Positions 6,710 through 12,635 of a stretch of 64,000 nt of DNA are shown piece by piece. Numbering within the stretch: position 1 is the stretch's first letter; every line of letters starts with the position of its first letter. The stretch is from a virus. Made by a program: the position numbers and the translations under genes. Location of the stretch: the IMG/VR virus record IMGVR_UViG_3300028025_000091, positions 1-64,000 of that record, one strand, 5' to 3'. The notes below the pieces were generated by a model. The model was not told where the DNA came from. It was given only the letters and a program-made list of their open reading frames with translations, and searched no databases.

Positions 6710-6898
6710 ATGGTACAATTTAGGTTTGAAACAGAAGTAGAAACAACAGTAGTAGTAGAGTATTTCATTGATGCTGAAACGTTAGAGGAAGCACTTGAAC
6801 AATTAAAAAGTGGAGAACATAGAGATGAAGGGATTATATTGAGAGAGAACTTTAATTGGGAAACAGAAGTAATTACTGTAGAAGAGGAACTAAATTAG
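6710..6898 (+). CDS. Hypothetical protein (62 aa)
   Basis: Beta-strand then helix pattern (FETEVETTVVVEYFIDAETL, then EEALEQLK), like many small phage proteins of one alpha/beta unit. Monocistronic with its own cassette. Function unknown. Confidence 0.75.
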   Translation: MVQFRFETEVETTVVVEYFIDAETLEEALEQLKSGEHRDEGIILRENFNWETEVITVEEELN

Positions 6899-6908
6899 TG
6901 AGATAGAG

Positions 6909-6928
6909 ATCGTATATTCCAGTATAAA
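6909..6928 (+). promoter_or_regulatory. Early promoter cassette, copy 13
   Basis: ATCGTATATT, spacer CCA, GTATAAA; ATG at 6944. Confidence 0.65.
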
Positions 6929-6943
6929 TAAAGAAAGAAAATT

Positions 6944-7099
6944 ATGTATAGTTTAAAATGTGATTATTATAAAAAGGAATTCAATCATTTACATGAATTA
7001 ATTGATGATGTATTGATGAGTGGAATGGACCCAAATTATGAAATAACTAAGAATGGGAAACAAATGGGTGAATATTTAAACGAATTAATAGGATTCTGA
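6944..7099 (+). CDS. Hypothetical protein (51 aa)
   Basis: Short ORF beginning MYSLKCDYYKKEFNHLHELI, with promoter cassette and AAAATTATG start context. A micropeptide ORF begins one base after the stop. No assignment. Confidence 0.6.
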   Translation: MYSLKCDYYKKEFNHLHELIDDVLMSGMDPNYEITKNGKQMGEYLNELIGF

Positions 7100-7100
7100 T

Positions 7101-7166
7101 ATGACTACATTTATAGTAATACTGGTAATAGCAATGTTAATCGTCAATGGGATAGATGAAAAATGA
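7101..7166 (+). CDS. Possible membrane micropeptide (21 aa)
   Basis: MTTFIVILVIAMLIVNGIDE plus one residue: a single hydrophobic helix with a charged tail, starting one base after the previous stop. Very short, so coding status is uncertain, although single-span peptides recur here (8630, 8743, 10702, 11273). Confidence 0.4.
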   Translation: MTTFIVILVIAMLIVNGIDEK

Positions 7167-7356
7167 TCATCAACAAATGGAAATTAACAATGAAAATCAA
7201 CGAGGATTAACGTGTATAAAACGAGAAAGATCATCATCAATGACGATCATCAACAAAACGGAAATTGTCGAAGATCATCACCAAGGAAATCGTCAATGTG
7301 TGGAATGAACATCAACATGGGGAACGTCAATCATCAACAATGATCATCAACAAATG
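7165..7356 (+). repeat. Degenerate GATCATCA repeats, gene-free
   Basis: Five copies of GATCATCA (about 7165, 7228, 7246, 7272, 7341) plus an AATCATCA variant near 7329, most followed by ACAA and an A-rich tail. They are interspersed with GGAAAT/CGTCAA words. No reading frame stays open. The TGATCA core is a palindrome, so the unit could bind a dimeric protein. Possible iteron-type element or decayed repeat; the role is unknown. Confidence 0.55.
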
Positions 7357-7383
7357 AAAATCGTCGGAACGTAGGTGGAATGT

Positions 7384-7451
7384 TGGTTGTCCACGAAGGG
7401 TATGTAAAAGTGGTGTGTCTAACCCTTCCATGACGCAACCACGTCCTTTTT
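7384..7451 (+). ncRNA. Structured RNA with nested stems and T tract
   Basis: Outer stem TGGTTG (7384-7389) with CAACCA (7436-7441) encloses inner stem GAAGGGT (7395-7401) with ACCCTTC (7422-7428). A T-run follows at about 7445-7450. This could be the 3' end of a small RNA or a terminator for the unit started at 6909. No protein reading frame crosses it convincingly. Confidence 0.5.
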
Positions 7452-7744
7452 AATACTTTTCCAAAAATATATACAAAACTTGTGAACAACCATATGTTCC
7501 CCACGGGAAAACGCGGGGAAAGGGGGATAAAATTATTTGGATACCTGGGTTATCTTTCGTATACTCCACATATGTATAACGGAACAAGCGGGACACGGTT
7601 TAAAGAATAGCAACAGCGTATAGGGCACAAAAGTATTCCCAGGTAATCACAAGCAATGTTCACACATATTCACAAATAAAACAAAAGCATGCCATAAACG
7701 GTATGCTACAATACTGCTTAGATGATAAAACAACAGTTTTACTT
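7452..7744. other. Gene-free stretch with several hairpins
   Basis: Holds a 9-bp hairpin with one mismatch (TTCCCCACG at 7497-7505 with CGCGGGGAA at 7512-7520). It also holds a long-range pair TACCTGGG (7542-7549) with CCCAGGTA (7638-7645), and a hairpin AGCATGCC (7686-7693) with GGTATGCT (7700-7707). A degenerate cassette TTTCGTATACT sits at 7555-7565. No convincing ORF or tRNA is seen. GC is higher than in the neighbouring genes. Confidence 0.5.
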
Positions 7745-7867
7745 ATGAAAACAATTGAAGTGACTATACAAGAAATTCAAGCCGCGACACGGCCAAACGT
7801 GTACCGGAATAGAAAGAAGTATACACGTAAAGACAAGCACCGAGGGAATAAGGGGTGTGATGATTGA
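7745..7867 (+). CDS. Hypothetical basic micropeptide (40 aa)
   Basis: MKTIEVTIQEIQAATRPNVY followed by an Arg/Lys-rich tail (NRKKYTRKDKHRGNK). The first half is a beta/helix pattern and the second is strongly basic, suggesting nucleic-acid or ribosome contact. It ends one base before the next cassette. GC content is higher than nearby genes. Function unknown. Confidence 0.6.
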   Translation: MKTIEVTIQEIQAATRPNVYRNRKKYTRKDKHRGNKGCDD

Positions 7868-7887
7868 TTCGTATATTGGGGTATAAA
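7868..7887 (+). promoter_or_regulatory. Early promoter cassette, copy 14
   Basis: TTCGTATATT, spacer GGG, GTATAAA, directly after the stop of the upstream micropeptide; ATG at 7899. Confidence 0.7.
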
Positions 7888-7898
7888 TAAGATAAGAC

Positions 7899-8144
7899 AT
7901 GAAAAAGTTAATAATGATTTTAGGAGTAATGGTGGTAGCAATGAGTTCATGTACTGAGAATGCTCGAGCGAGACATTTTGGTGGTACTGAGACATTAGCC
8001 CTAAAGCCAAATGAGGTGGTATTAAATGTGACCTGGAAAGATAGTCAAATGTGGATCTGTACTCAAGACACAGTCACACGTGTGGTTTATTTTCGCGAGA
8101 AATCAAGTTGGGGCGTTATGGAGGGTACAGTAATAATTAAATAA
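7899..8144 (+). CDS. Small conserved phage lipoprotein (81 aa)
   Basis: Signal peptide MKKLIMILGVMVVAMSSC with a lipobox-type Cys at residue 18, so probably a lipid-anchored envelope protein. The mature part has a pattern (GGT-x-T, then NVTWKDSQMWICTQ) seen in a family of short phage lipoproteins of unknown role. The early promoter suggests action before lysis. Superinfection exclusion is one possibility, by analogy with other early phage lipoproteins; this is inference. Confidence 0.8.
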   Translation: MKKLIMILGVMVVAMSSCTENARARHFGGTETLALKPNEVVLNVTWKDSQMWICTQDTVTRVVYFREKSSWGVMEGTVIIK

Positions 8145-8170
8145 CCAGGACACCCAGACACTAAATTAAA

Positions 8171-8190
8171 TTCGTATATTTCAGTATAAT
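8171..8190 (+). promoter_or_regulatory. Early promoter cassette, copy 15
   Basis: TTCGTATATT, spacer TCA, GTATAAT; long A-rich leader to AAAAGTTATGACA at 8230. Confidence 0.7.
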
Positions 8191-8229
8191 TAAGATAAGA
8201 CAAAAAATTAAAATTTAAAAAGAAAAGTT

Positions 8230-8565
8230 ATGACAAAAGTAAATGAAGTAAAAGGAATTAAAACAGGTCGTCCAGTTAATCCAAATTCAGCAAGACAAAT
8301 CCGTTTAGCAGAGTTAGAAGCAAAGCGTTCCAATGGTGAGTTAAAACGAGGCCGTCCAGTGGATACAACTTCAGCTAGACAATTTAGATTACAAATTCAA
8401 GCAATCAATAAGCAATTAGGTATAGGTCAAGGCAGACCTGTTAATCCAAATAGTGCTAGACAAATCCGTTTAAATGAATTAGCTGCTAAAGCTGAAATGA
8501 ATGGAGGAGTAGTTAAGCGAGGACGCCCTGCTAAAGTAGTAGTAACAGATGAGGTGGCTGCATAA
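8230..8565 (+). CDS. AT-hook-like repeat protein (111 aa)
   Basis: Three near-identical units built on GRPVNPNSARQIRL or variants, starting at residues 13, 41 and 68, plus a fourth GRP at 98-100. GRP cores preceded by basic residues (KRGRP at 39-43 and 97-100) are the hallmark of AT-hooks, which bind the minor groove of AT-rich DNA. Between units are charged helical spacers of about 14 residues. In an AT-rich phage this could coat phage or host DNA, or act as a transcription factor. Expressed from its own early cassette. No enzymatic motif. Confidence 0.75.
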   Translation: MTKVNEVKGIKTGRPVNPNSARQIRLAELEAKRSNGELKRGRPVDTTSARQFRLQIQAINKQLGIGQGRPVNPNSARQIRLNELAAKAEMNGGVVKRGRPAKVVVTDEVAA

Positions 8566-8596
8566 GCCACTTTGGACCAAGGGGTGTGAGGTCAAA

Positions 8597-8616
8597 TTCG
8601 TATATTGAGGTATAAA
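8597..8616 (+). promoter_or_regulatory. Early promoter cassette, copy 16
   Basis: TTCGTATATT, spacer GAG, GTATAAA; ATG at 8630. Confidence 0.7.
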
Positions 8617-8629
8617 AGAGATAAGACAT

Positions 8630-8737
8630 ATGATAGCAATTGAATTAGTAAAAGTAGTATTAGCAGTTGGAGCACCTGCAATCATGATTATAGCAGCAGG
8701 GTTAGTATGTGAGGGTATTGATAAATTTTCAAAATAA
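8630..8737 (+). CDS. Single-span membrane micropeptide (35 aa)
   Basis: MIAIELVKVVLAVGAPAIMI continues hydrophobic and then ends in a polar tail (CEGIDKFSK). One transmembrane helix, early promoter. Function unknown. Confidence 0.6.
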   Translation: MIAIELVKVVLAVGAPAIMIIAAGLVCEGIDKFSK

Positions 8738-8742
8738 AAGTT

Positions 8743-8820
8743 ATGGAGGTATTAGTAGTATTAGGTTTAACAAGTGTAGTAGTTATGATTAAGTTTTTAG
8801 TAATGGAGATATTATTATGA
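8743..8820 (+). CDS. Single-span membrane micropeptide (25 aa)
   Basis: Starts 5 nt after the previous stop in an AAAAGTTATGGAG context. MEVLVVLGLTSVVVMIKFLV plus five residues is nearly all hydrophobic. Coupled to the next ORF by ATGA. Confidence 0.5.
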   Translation: MEVLVVLGLTSVVVMIKFLVMEILL

Positions 8821-8915
8821 AGAAAAATAAAGTAATACAATTAATCAATCCAGTGGAGCTATTAATGCTGCCCCATGTGTTAAGATTTGAAGACGCAATC
8901 ATACATTTAAATTAG
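8817..8915 (+). CDS. Hypothetical micropeptide (32 aa)
   Basis: ATGA-coupled to the upstream membrane peptide. Begins MKKNKVIQLINPVELLMLPH. Ends shortly before a hairpin. Function unknown. Confidence 0.5.
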   Translation: MKKNKVIQLINPVELLMLPHVLRFEDAIIHLN

Positions 8916-8928
8916 TATAGTACACCTG

Positions 8929-8950
8929 AGCCAACACATGTTGGCTTTCG
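8929..8950 (+). terminator. Hairpin, possible terminator
   Basis: Stem AGCCAAC (8929-8935) with GTTGGCT (8940-8946) around a short ACAT loop, followed by a weak TTCGG rather than a T-run. It sits at the end of the 8597 unit. Confidence 0.5.
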
Positions 8951-8956
8951 GTGGCT

Positions 8957-9124
8957 ATGAGCACGACACAATTTATCCAAGACAATAAGACACGCATTCA
9001 AAATATTGACGGCAATTTAGACCAAGCCGCAATCACAATTATGGCTGAGGGTGGGCGCCTCGAATTTTATTATTTTGAAAATGGGTGTCTGGTGAGTTCG
9101 AGGTCTCGGATTCATAAGTGGTAG
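8957..9124 (+). CDS. Hypothetical protein (55 aa), GC-rich
   Basis: ORF beginning MSTTQFIQDNKTRIQNIDGN. Base composition is much richer in GC than its neighbours, particularly in the 3' half, and it lacks the cassette and the A-rich start context. The protein has a plausible mixed composition but no recognisable family. It may be a recent acquisition or a chance ORF. Confidence 0.4.
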   Translation: MSTTQFIQDNKTRIQNIDGNLDQAAITIMAEGGRLEFYYFENGCLVSSRSRIHKW

Positions 9125-9452
9125 GGGGGTCTGGGGTGTGTACGCCGGCGGTATATATATGTGCGTAATATAGTAGTATGGCCCCACGCGCGCCGGGGTC
9201 AATATATGGCGGGTTGGCGAGGGACATTACTTAGAGTAAAGGGCAGCCACTCCCTTACAAATCCCATCATGATAATATATCCTTATATATTTAACCTGTT
9301 GATTAAATAGCTTGTATATCCCCCACAATCAACCCCTAATTTCCAAAACGGCCAAAGGGGATAAAACCCACGAAAAACTAATCTCCTCTCTTTACAAAAG
9401 TACTTGGCATCGATATAGGATATACGTATATTTAAAACATAATAAATAGGTT
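9125..9452. other. Intergenic region, GC-rich then AT-rich, with hairpins
   Basis: No gene can be supported. It contains GC-rich blocks (CCGGCGG near 9145; CCCC...GGGG at about 9182-9198). A hairpin GTAAAGGG...CCCTTAC lies at about 9235-9258. A CCCCT...AGGGG pair sits near 9335-9360, before an AT-rich leader for the gene at 9453. Confidence 0.5.
9423..9440 (+). promoter_or_regulatory. Weak early-type promoter
   Basis: TACGTATATTTAAAACATAATAA resembles the cassette with a divergent first half. The leader ends in ATAGGTTATGGAA at 9453, which matches the usual start context. Confidence 0.5.
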
Positions 9453-9713
9453 ATGGAATTAGAAAAATTTGAACAAGCAAAAAAAGTAAAAGAAGATCTT
9501 GATAGATTGGAAAGACAAAAACGTAAATTGGAATCCGCCCTTAAATCTTGTGGTTTGGAAGTAAAGATTAAATTTACTCACCCAGGACCATTTTCAAGAA
9601 AAGATGAGGTTAGTTTTTTTAACAGAGAGATTATTAAAGAAATGATTTCTAAAGAACTTGAGAGAGTAACAGAAGAAATAGAATTAGTTAATGAAGAATT
9701 TGAGAACCTATGA
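9453..9713 (+). CDS. Hypothetical coiled-coil protein (86 aa)
   Basis: Helical heptad pattern over residues 1-35 and 62-86, separated by a short loop with a PGPF turn. No known family. Overlaps the next ORF by 4 nt (ATGA), so the two are translationally coupled. Confidence 0.75.
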   Translation: MELEKFEQAKKVKEDLDRLERQKRKLESALKSCGLEVKIKFTHPGPFSRKDEVSFFNREIIKEMISKELERVTEEIELVNEEFENL

Positions 9714-10015
9714 GGTTAACAAGAGAACAAAAGAAAGAAAAAGCCGTTGAGGATCTAATCAACCAGATGTTTATCATAGCGGGACATGACGTTACATTTG
9801 AAGACGTTAAAACGCGCCAAGATGATTGGTTTCAACAGTATACTATGACCATGGCTCAAAATGAGGAATGGCAAAAATGGGGTAAAAAATACCTTCAAAC
9901 CAATTTACGCACACGTGCTAAACTAGCAGAAAAAGAAATGCAATGGTTCAGTTTACAATACGGACTTAAATTTAGTGATTTCCCAAGTTTTGGACCTTAT
10001 AATACGGAAGAATAA
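9710..10015 (+). CDS. Hypothetical protein (101 aa)
   Basis: Helical protein rich in Trp and Gln beginning MRLTREQKKEKAVEDL. Second in a run of coupled genes. No recognised domain. Confidence 0.75.
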   Translation: MRLTREQKKEKAVEDLINQMFIIAGHDVTFEDVKTRQDDWFQQYTMTMAQNEEWQKWGKKYLQTNLRTRAKLAEKEMQWFSLQYGLKFSDFPSFGPYNTEE

Positions 10016-10016
10016 G

Positions 10017-10193
10017 ATGACAGCAGTAGAATGGTTTGTAATGGTAACAGGAGCTTGGAAATATGCATCTAAAGCACAATTGGAACAAGCATTAGAAATG
10101 GAGAAGGAACAAATAGAAAATGCTTCTAAAAGAGGGAAAAAACATAAGAAACCATTAAAAGACTCAAATCCCATAACCAAATATTTAAAATAA
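10017..10193 (+). CDS. Hypothetical protein (58 aa)
   Basis: I chose the ATG at 10017, one base after the upstream stop, over an in-frame ATG at 9975 inside the upstream gene, because it gives the MTAVEWFVM opening seen in a common group of short phage proteins of unknown role. Helical, with a very basic C-terminus (SKRGKKHKKPLK). Confidence 0.7.
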   Translation: MTAVEWFVMVTGAWKYASKAQLEQALEMEKEQIENASKRGKKHKKPLKDSNPITKYLK

Positions 10194-10195
10194 CA

Positions 10196-10456
10196 ATGAC
10201 TTTCAGTGAACTAAAAGTTGGAGATAGAGTTAAAACCAAATACAGTGGTTGGGCAACAGTAGCCCAAGTAGGTTGTTATAACGGAACTATGGTTAAACTC
10301 AATTGTGACGTTAGAAAATGGTGTTGCCCTTACTTTTATGAACGAGAATTAGACTTAAATCAAAATAAACTTAGGGAATTAATTAAAGAGGTCAAACCAA
10401 TGACCAAAGAAGAACATACCAAAGCTAGACTTAACGCTTATAAACCAGTAAAATAA
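10196..10456 (+). CDS. Hypothetical protein (86 aa)
   Basis: The N-terminal half looks like a small beta-barrel (FSELKVGDRVKTKYSG, then WATVAQVG) with three Cys in the following KWCCPY stretch. The C-terminal half is helical. Begins two bases after the previous stop. Function unknown. Confidence 0.75.
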   Translation: MTFSELKVGDRVKTKYSGWATVAQVGCYNGTMVKLNCDVRKWCCPYFYERELDLNQNKLRELIKEVKPMTKEEHTKARLNAYKPVK

Positions 10457-10457
10457 C

Positions 10458-10700
10458 ATGCCATACTATAGAATCAGAATAGACGAATTAAAAAACGGTG
10501 AAATCCGTTACGTGCCCCAAGAAGGTTTCTTAGTTGACTATGGTGGTTGGATCAAACGCCAAACCATTCATTGGCAAGACATACATGATGGATTTACCAC
10601 AGAAGAAGATGCCCTTGAAATGATAGACTATGTTCGTGGATACCGAACTAAAAAAGAAGGCAAACAAGTAAAAAAATCAACTTATAAAATAATTGACTAA
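10458..10700 (+). CDS. Hypothetical protein (80 aa)
   Basis: Begins MPYYRIRIDELKNGEIRYVP, a short alpha/beta protein followed by a Lys-rich tail. Same coupled run. No family recognised. Confidence 0.75.
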   Translation: MPYYRIRIDELKNGEIRYVPQEGFLVDYGGWIKRQTIHWQDIHDGFTTEEDALEMIDYVRGYRTKKEGKQVKKSTYKIID

Positions 10701-10701
10701 T

Positions 10702-10791
10702 ATGGACATAAAAGAAACCCTAAGCCTAGCTATCGGCTTATTCTCCACAGTAATGATGATTATCATTTATATTGTTGGAATTAATGATTAA
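10702..10791 (+). CDS. Single-span membrane micropeptide (29 aa)
   Basis: MDIKETLSLAIGLFSTVMMI continues hydrophobic to IYIVGIND. Starts one base after the previous stop. One transmembrane helix; the role is unknown. Confidence 0.55.
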   Translation: MDIKETLSLAIGLFSTVMMIIIYIVGIND

Positions 10792-10810
10792 TAACTTAAA
10801 TTTAAAAACT

Positions 10811-11176
10811 ATGAAAAAATTATTTTTTATCCTGCTATTAGCCGGAAATGCTTACTCGCAGTGGAAACCTATCGCTGGATTTCAGATTGATGAAACCCCC
10901 AATTACTATAGCTATTATACCTCCGATCGCTCCGATGCTATCGCTAAGTGTAAGCAAGTACTTGAGTATAACAACGTGAATTTAGCTACTATTAGCGTAG
11001 ATAAAACGCATGATCCCATCGTTAACAGCCATTTATATAAAGAAGAGCAACCCGATATGGTCTACATGGTTTATATTGCTAAGACTACTACGGGATATGC
11101 TGTGAGATTAGTGTTTACTAAGGATGAATACTTTGAAATTGAGGAAGAATATATGACTATTGTATACGAGAAATAG
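10811..11176 (+). CDS. Secreted or periplasmic protein (121 aa)
   Basis: The start was taken at 10811 rather than the in-frame ATG at 10772, because 10811 opens a clean signal peptide, MKKLFFILLLAGNAYSQ, with likely cleavage after residue 16. The mature protein is a small alpha/beta domain (about residues 20-120) rich in Tyr, Asp and Thr. No family recognised. An exported protein in the early/middle region suggests action on the host envelope. Confidence 0.75.
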   Translation: MKKLFFILLLAGNAYSQWKPIAGFQIDETPNYYSYYTSDRSDAIAKCKQVLEYNNVNLATISVDKTHDPIVNSHLYKEEQPDMVYMVYIAKTTTGYAVRLVFTKDEYFEIEEEYMTIVYEK

Positions 11177-11192
11177 TATATACGTATCTTTG
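11160..11192 (+). promoter_or_regulatory. Possible host-type promoter
   Basis: TTG at 11160-11162 and TATCTTTG at 11185-11192, 22 nt apart, close to the Bacteroidetes TTG-N19-21-TAnnTTTG form. It lies just after the exported-protein gene and ahead of a short leader. Confidence 0.35.
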
Positions 11193-11272
11193 TAGTTGGG
11201 GTAGTGGTAAGTACTGCCGCATTGGTTTGAAAGAGCTTGGATTATTGGAATATTTATGTTATATTAGTGGCT

Positions 11273-11389
11273 ATGATTTTAAAAATTTTATCTATACCCT
11301 TTTTGTTTACTCTTGGTGCACTAGGGATCGTAGCTTGTGCTACTTTTGAGGTAGTTAATATATTTATAATAAATAAAAATTATGAGTGA
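11273..11389 (+). CDS. Small membrane protein (38 aa)
   Basis: Hydrophobic ORF starting MILKILSIPFLFTLGALGIV. It overlaps the next gene by 8 nt, and the late-promoter motif at 11360 lies within its 3' end. One membrane span. Coding status moderate. Confidence 0.45.
   Translation: MILKILSIPFLFTLGALGIVACATFEVVNIFIINKNYE
11360..11373 (+). promoter_or_regulatory. Late promoter motif
   Basis: ATATTTATAATAAA; the ATG at 11382 follows 8 nt later. Confidence 0.6.
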
Positions 11390-11624
11390 TATTAGACAAG
11401 AAATGGATCAAGTGATCAATGAGTTAGAAAGCAAAGGTATTAACTTTGATACTACAGAACAAGATCTTCAAACACGTGGTTTGGGAGATGTTGTAGAAGG
11501 AACACTTAACAAATTTGGTATTACACAAGAGCGTTATAAACAATGGTTTGGTTTGCAAGAGTGTAACTGTACAAAACGTAAGAAATATCTTAACGGGTTA
11601 TTGAGTTGGACTGTTAATAAGTAA
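11382..11624 (+). CDS. Conserved phage protein with Cys pair (80 aa)
   Basis: Helical protein with a GLGDVVEGTLNKFGI segment (residues about 33-47) and a C-terminal ECNCTKRKKYLN motif. This two-part pattern recurs in short proteins of many tailed phages that have no known function. The CxC could bind metal. Late-promoter motif directly upstream suggests a virion-associated or late role. Confidence 0.7.
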   Translation: MSDIRQEMDQVINELESKGINFDTTEQDLQTRGLGDVVEGTLNKFGITQERYKQWFGLQECNCTKRKKYLNGLLSWTVNK

Positions 11625-11642
11625 TTTATTGTTATACTTGGT

Positions 11643-11657
11643 ATATTTATCAATAAA
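11643..11657 (+). promoter_or_regulatory. Late promoter motif
   Basis: ATATTTATCAATAAA, 6 nt before the ATG at 11664. Confidence 0.55.
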
Positions 11658-11663
11658 CAATAA

Positions 11664-12017
11664 ATGCCTACTCAAAACTATACTTTTGCCGAATTGTTTG
11701 GTTCTCAAGGAGAAGGGACTTCTTCTATAAATCTTACTTCCGGAACTCCTTATACTTTTACTATAACTAATAGTTCGGGATCTTCTTATTTTACTTTAGA
11801 AACAGTTCGTGACTATGTAGGAACAACCCCTAAAAATACTTCAGGATCTTTTGCTTCTCAAACCAATATAGCTACTGCTGTTATTTCTGATTATATAGCT
11901 GGTTTTTCTCTTCCCGTTGGAACAAATTCATTTATTTTTACTCCTGCTACTTCTGTAGTAGGGTCAACCCTTAAATTAAGAGGGGTAGGAGGAATTACTT
12001 TAGCAGTTTCTTATTAA
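11664..12017 (+). CDS. Putative virion structural protein (117 aa)
   Basis: Beta-rich, Ser/Thr/Gly-rich protein without Cys, beginning MPTQNYTFAELFG. Its composition matches the tail and decoration proteins further downstream rather than the charged early proteins. A late-promoter motif precedes it. No named family. Confidence 0.6.
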   Translation: MPTQNYTFAELFGSQGEGTSSINLTSGTPYTFTITNSSGSSYFTLETVRDYVGTTPKNTSGSFASQTNIATAVISDYIAGFSLPVGTNSFIFTPATSVVGSTLKLRGVGGITLAVSY

Positions 12018-12041
12018 AAATCCTTGGAAGGGTGATTTCAT

Positions 12042-12063
12042 TTCCGTATATTAACCGTATAAA
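12042..12063 (+). promoter_or_regulatory. Early promoter cassette, copy 17
   Basis: TTCCGTATATT, spacer AACC, GTATAAA, leader AAAGGTTATGAAA at 12078. Probably drives the operon through the sigma factor gene. Confidence 0.7.
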
Positions 12064-12077
12064 TAAAAATAAAGGTT

Positions 12078-12395
12078 ATGAAAAATGTATTTGAAAATAT
12101 CGAAGAAATTCAAACAAAAGAGCAAGCCGAAGCTCGTATCAAAGAAGTTAAAAGTCAAATCCGTAAACTAGAAATTGCAGTTATTGCAATCGGTTTGATT
12201 GGCTTATCTTTAATTACCCTCCTATTTTTCGGAATCATCCCATTTAATGTATTGTCTGTTTTAGGCATTATTGGAAGTATTATCTTGATTATAAAAGCAT
12301 TTAAGGATGGAGAACCTCTTGAAGCAGAGAAGTTTTTCCTCCTAATTATTTTTTCAAACAATAAAAAAGAAGAAGATGGAGAACCAAGAATTTAA
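12078..12395 (+). CDS. Membrane protein, two transmembrane segments (105 aa)
   Basis: Residues 1-33 form a charged helix, about 34-53 and 58-74 are membrane spans, and an acidic/basic tail follows. Overlaps the next gene by 20 nt. No known family. Confidence 0.7.
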   Translation: MKNVFENIEEIQTKEQAEARIKEVKSQIRKLEIAVIAIGLIGLSLITLLFFGIIPFNVLSVLGIIGSIILIIKAFKDGEPLEAEKFFLLIIFSNNKKEEDGEPRI

Positions 12396-12618
12396 ACCTA
12401 GTAGAAAAATTACAACAGCTGATGGTACTATCATGTACATGTTCGATGGAAAACTCCACAATTGGGAAGGTCCGGCTTTGATCCCAGAAGGTAATACTCG
12501 CAAACGTGAATATTATATTAACGGAATTAAAATGAGTGAATTACAATGGAAAGAAGCTCTTAAAGGTAGAGAAGGTTTACCTTGGTATAAAGGAGCAGGC
12601 GCCAAAGCGCGATTTTAA
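12376..12618 (+). CDS. Conserved hypothetical protein (80 aa)
   Basis: Contains DGKLHNWEGPALIPEGN followed by REYYINGIKMSEL, a hairpin-repeat pattern like MORN-type units found in short phage proteins. Usually annotated only as hypothetical. Overlaps the upstream gene. Confidence 0.7.
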   Translation: MENQEFKPSRKITTADGTIMYMFDGKLHNWEGPALIPEGNTRKREYYINGIKMSELQWKEALKGREGLPWYKGAGAKARF

Positions 12619-12635
12619 CACGCAAAATAAAGGTT

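Noticed and set aside
7777-8010. Minus-strand 77-aa ORF
   Set aside because: Antisense to the 7745 micropeptide and the lipoprotein gene; no start context.
9085-9110. GAGTTCGAGGTCTC resembling a tRNA T-arm
   Set aside because: The flanking bases do not form a 5-bp T stem and no other tRNA arm is present; it lies within the 8957 ORF.
9017-9227. Two overlapping minus-strand ORFs of about 60 aa
   Set aside because: They lie antisense to the 8957 ORF and the GC-rich patch, use odd residue mixes (Pro/Thr/Tyr-rich) and have no start context; considered shadows.
11196-11250. tRNA-like 5' segment (GGGGTAGTGGTAAGTACTGCC) after the exported-protein gene
   Set aside because: No acceptor stem, anticodon arm or T-loop could be completed in the following 60 nt, so it is not called a tRNA.
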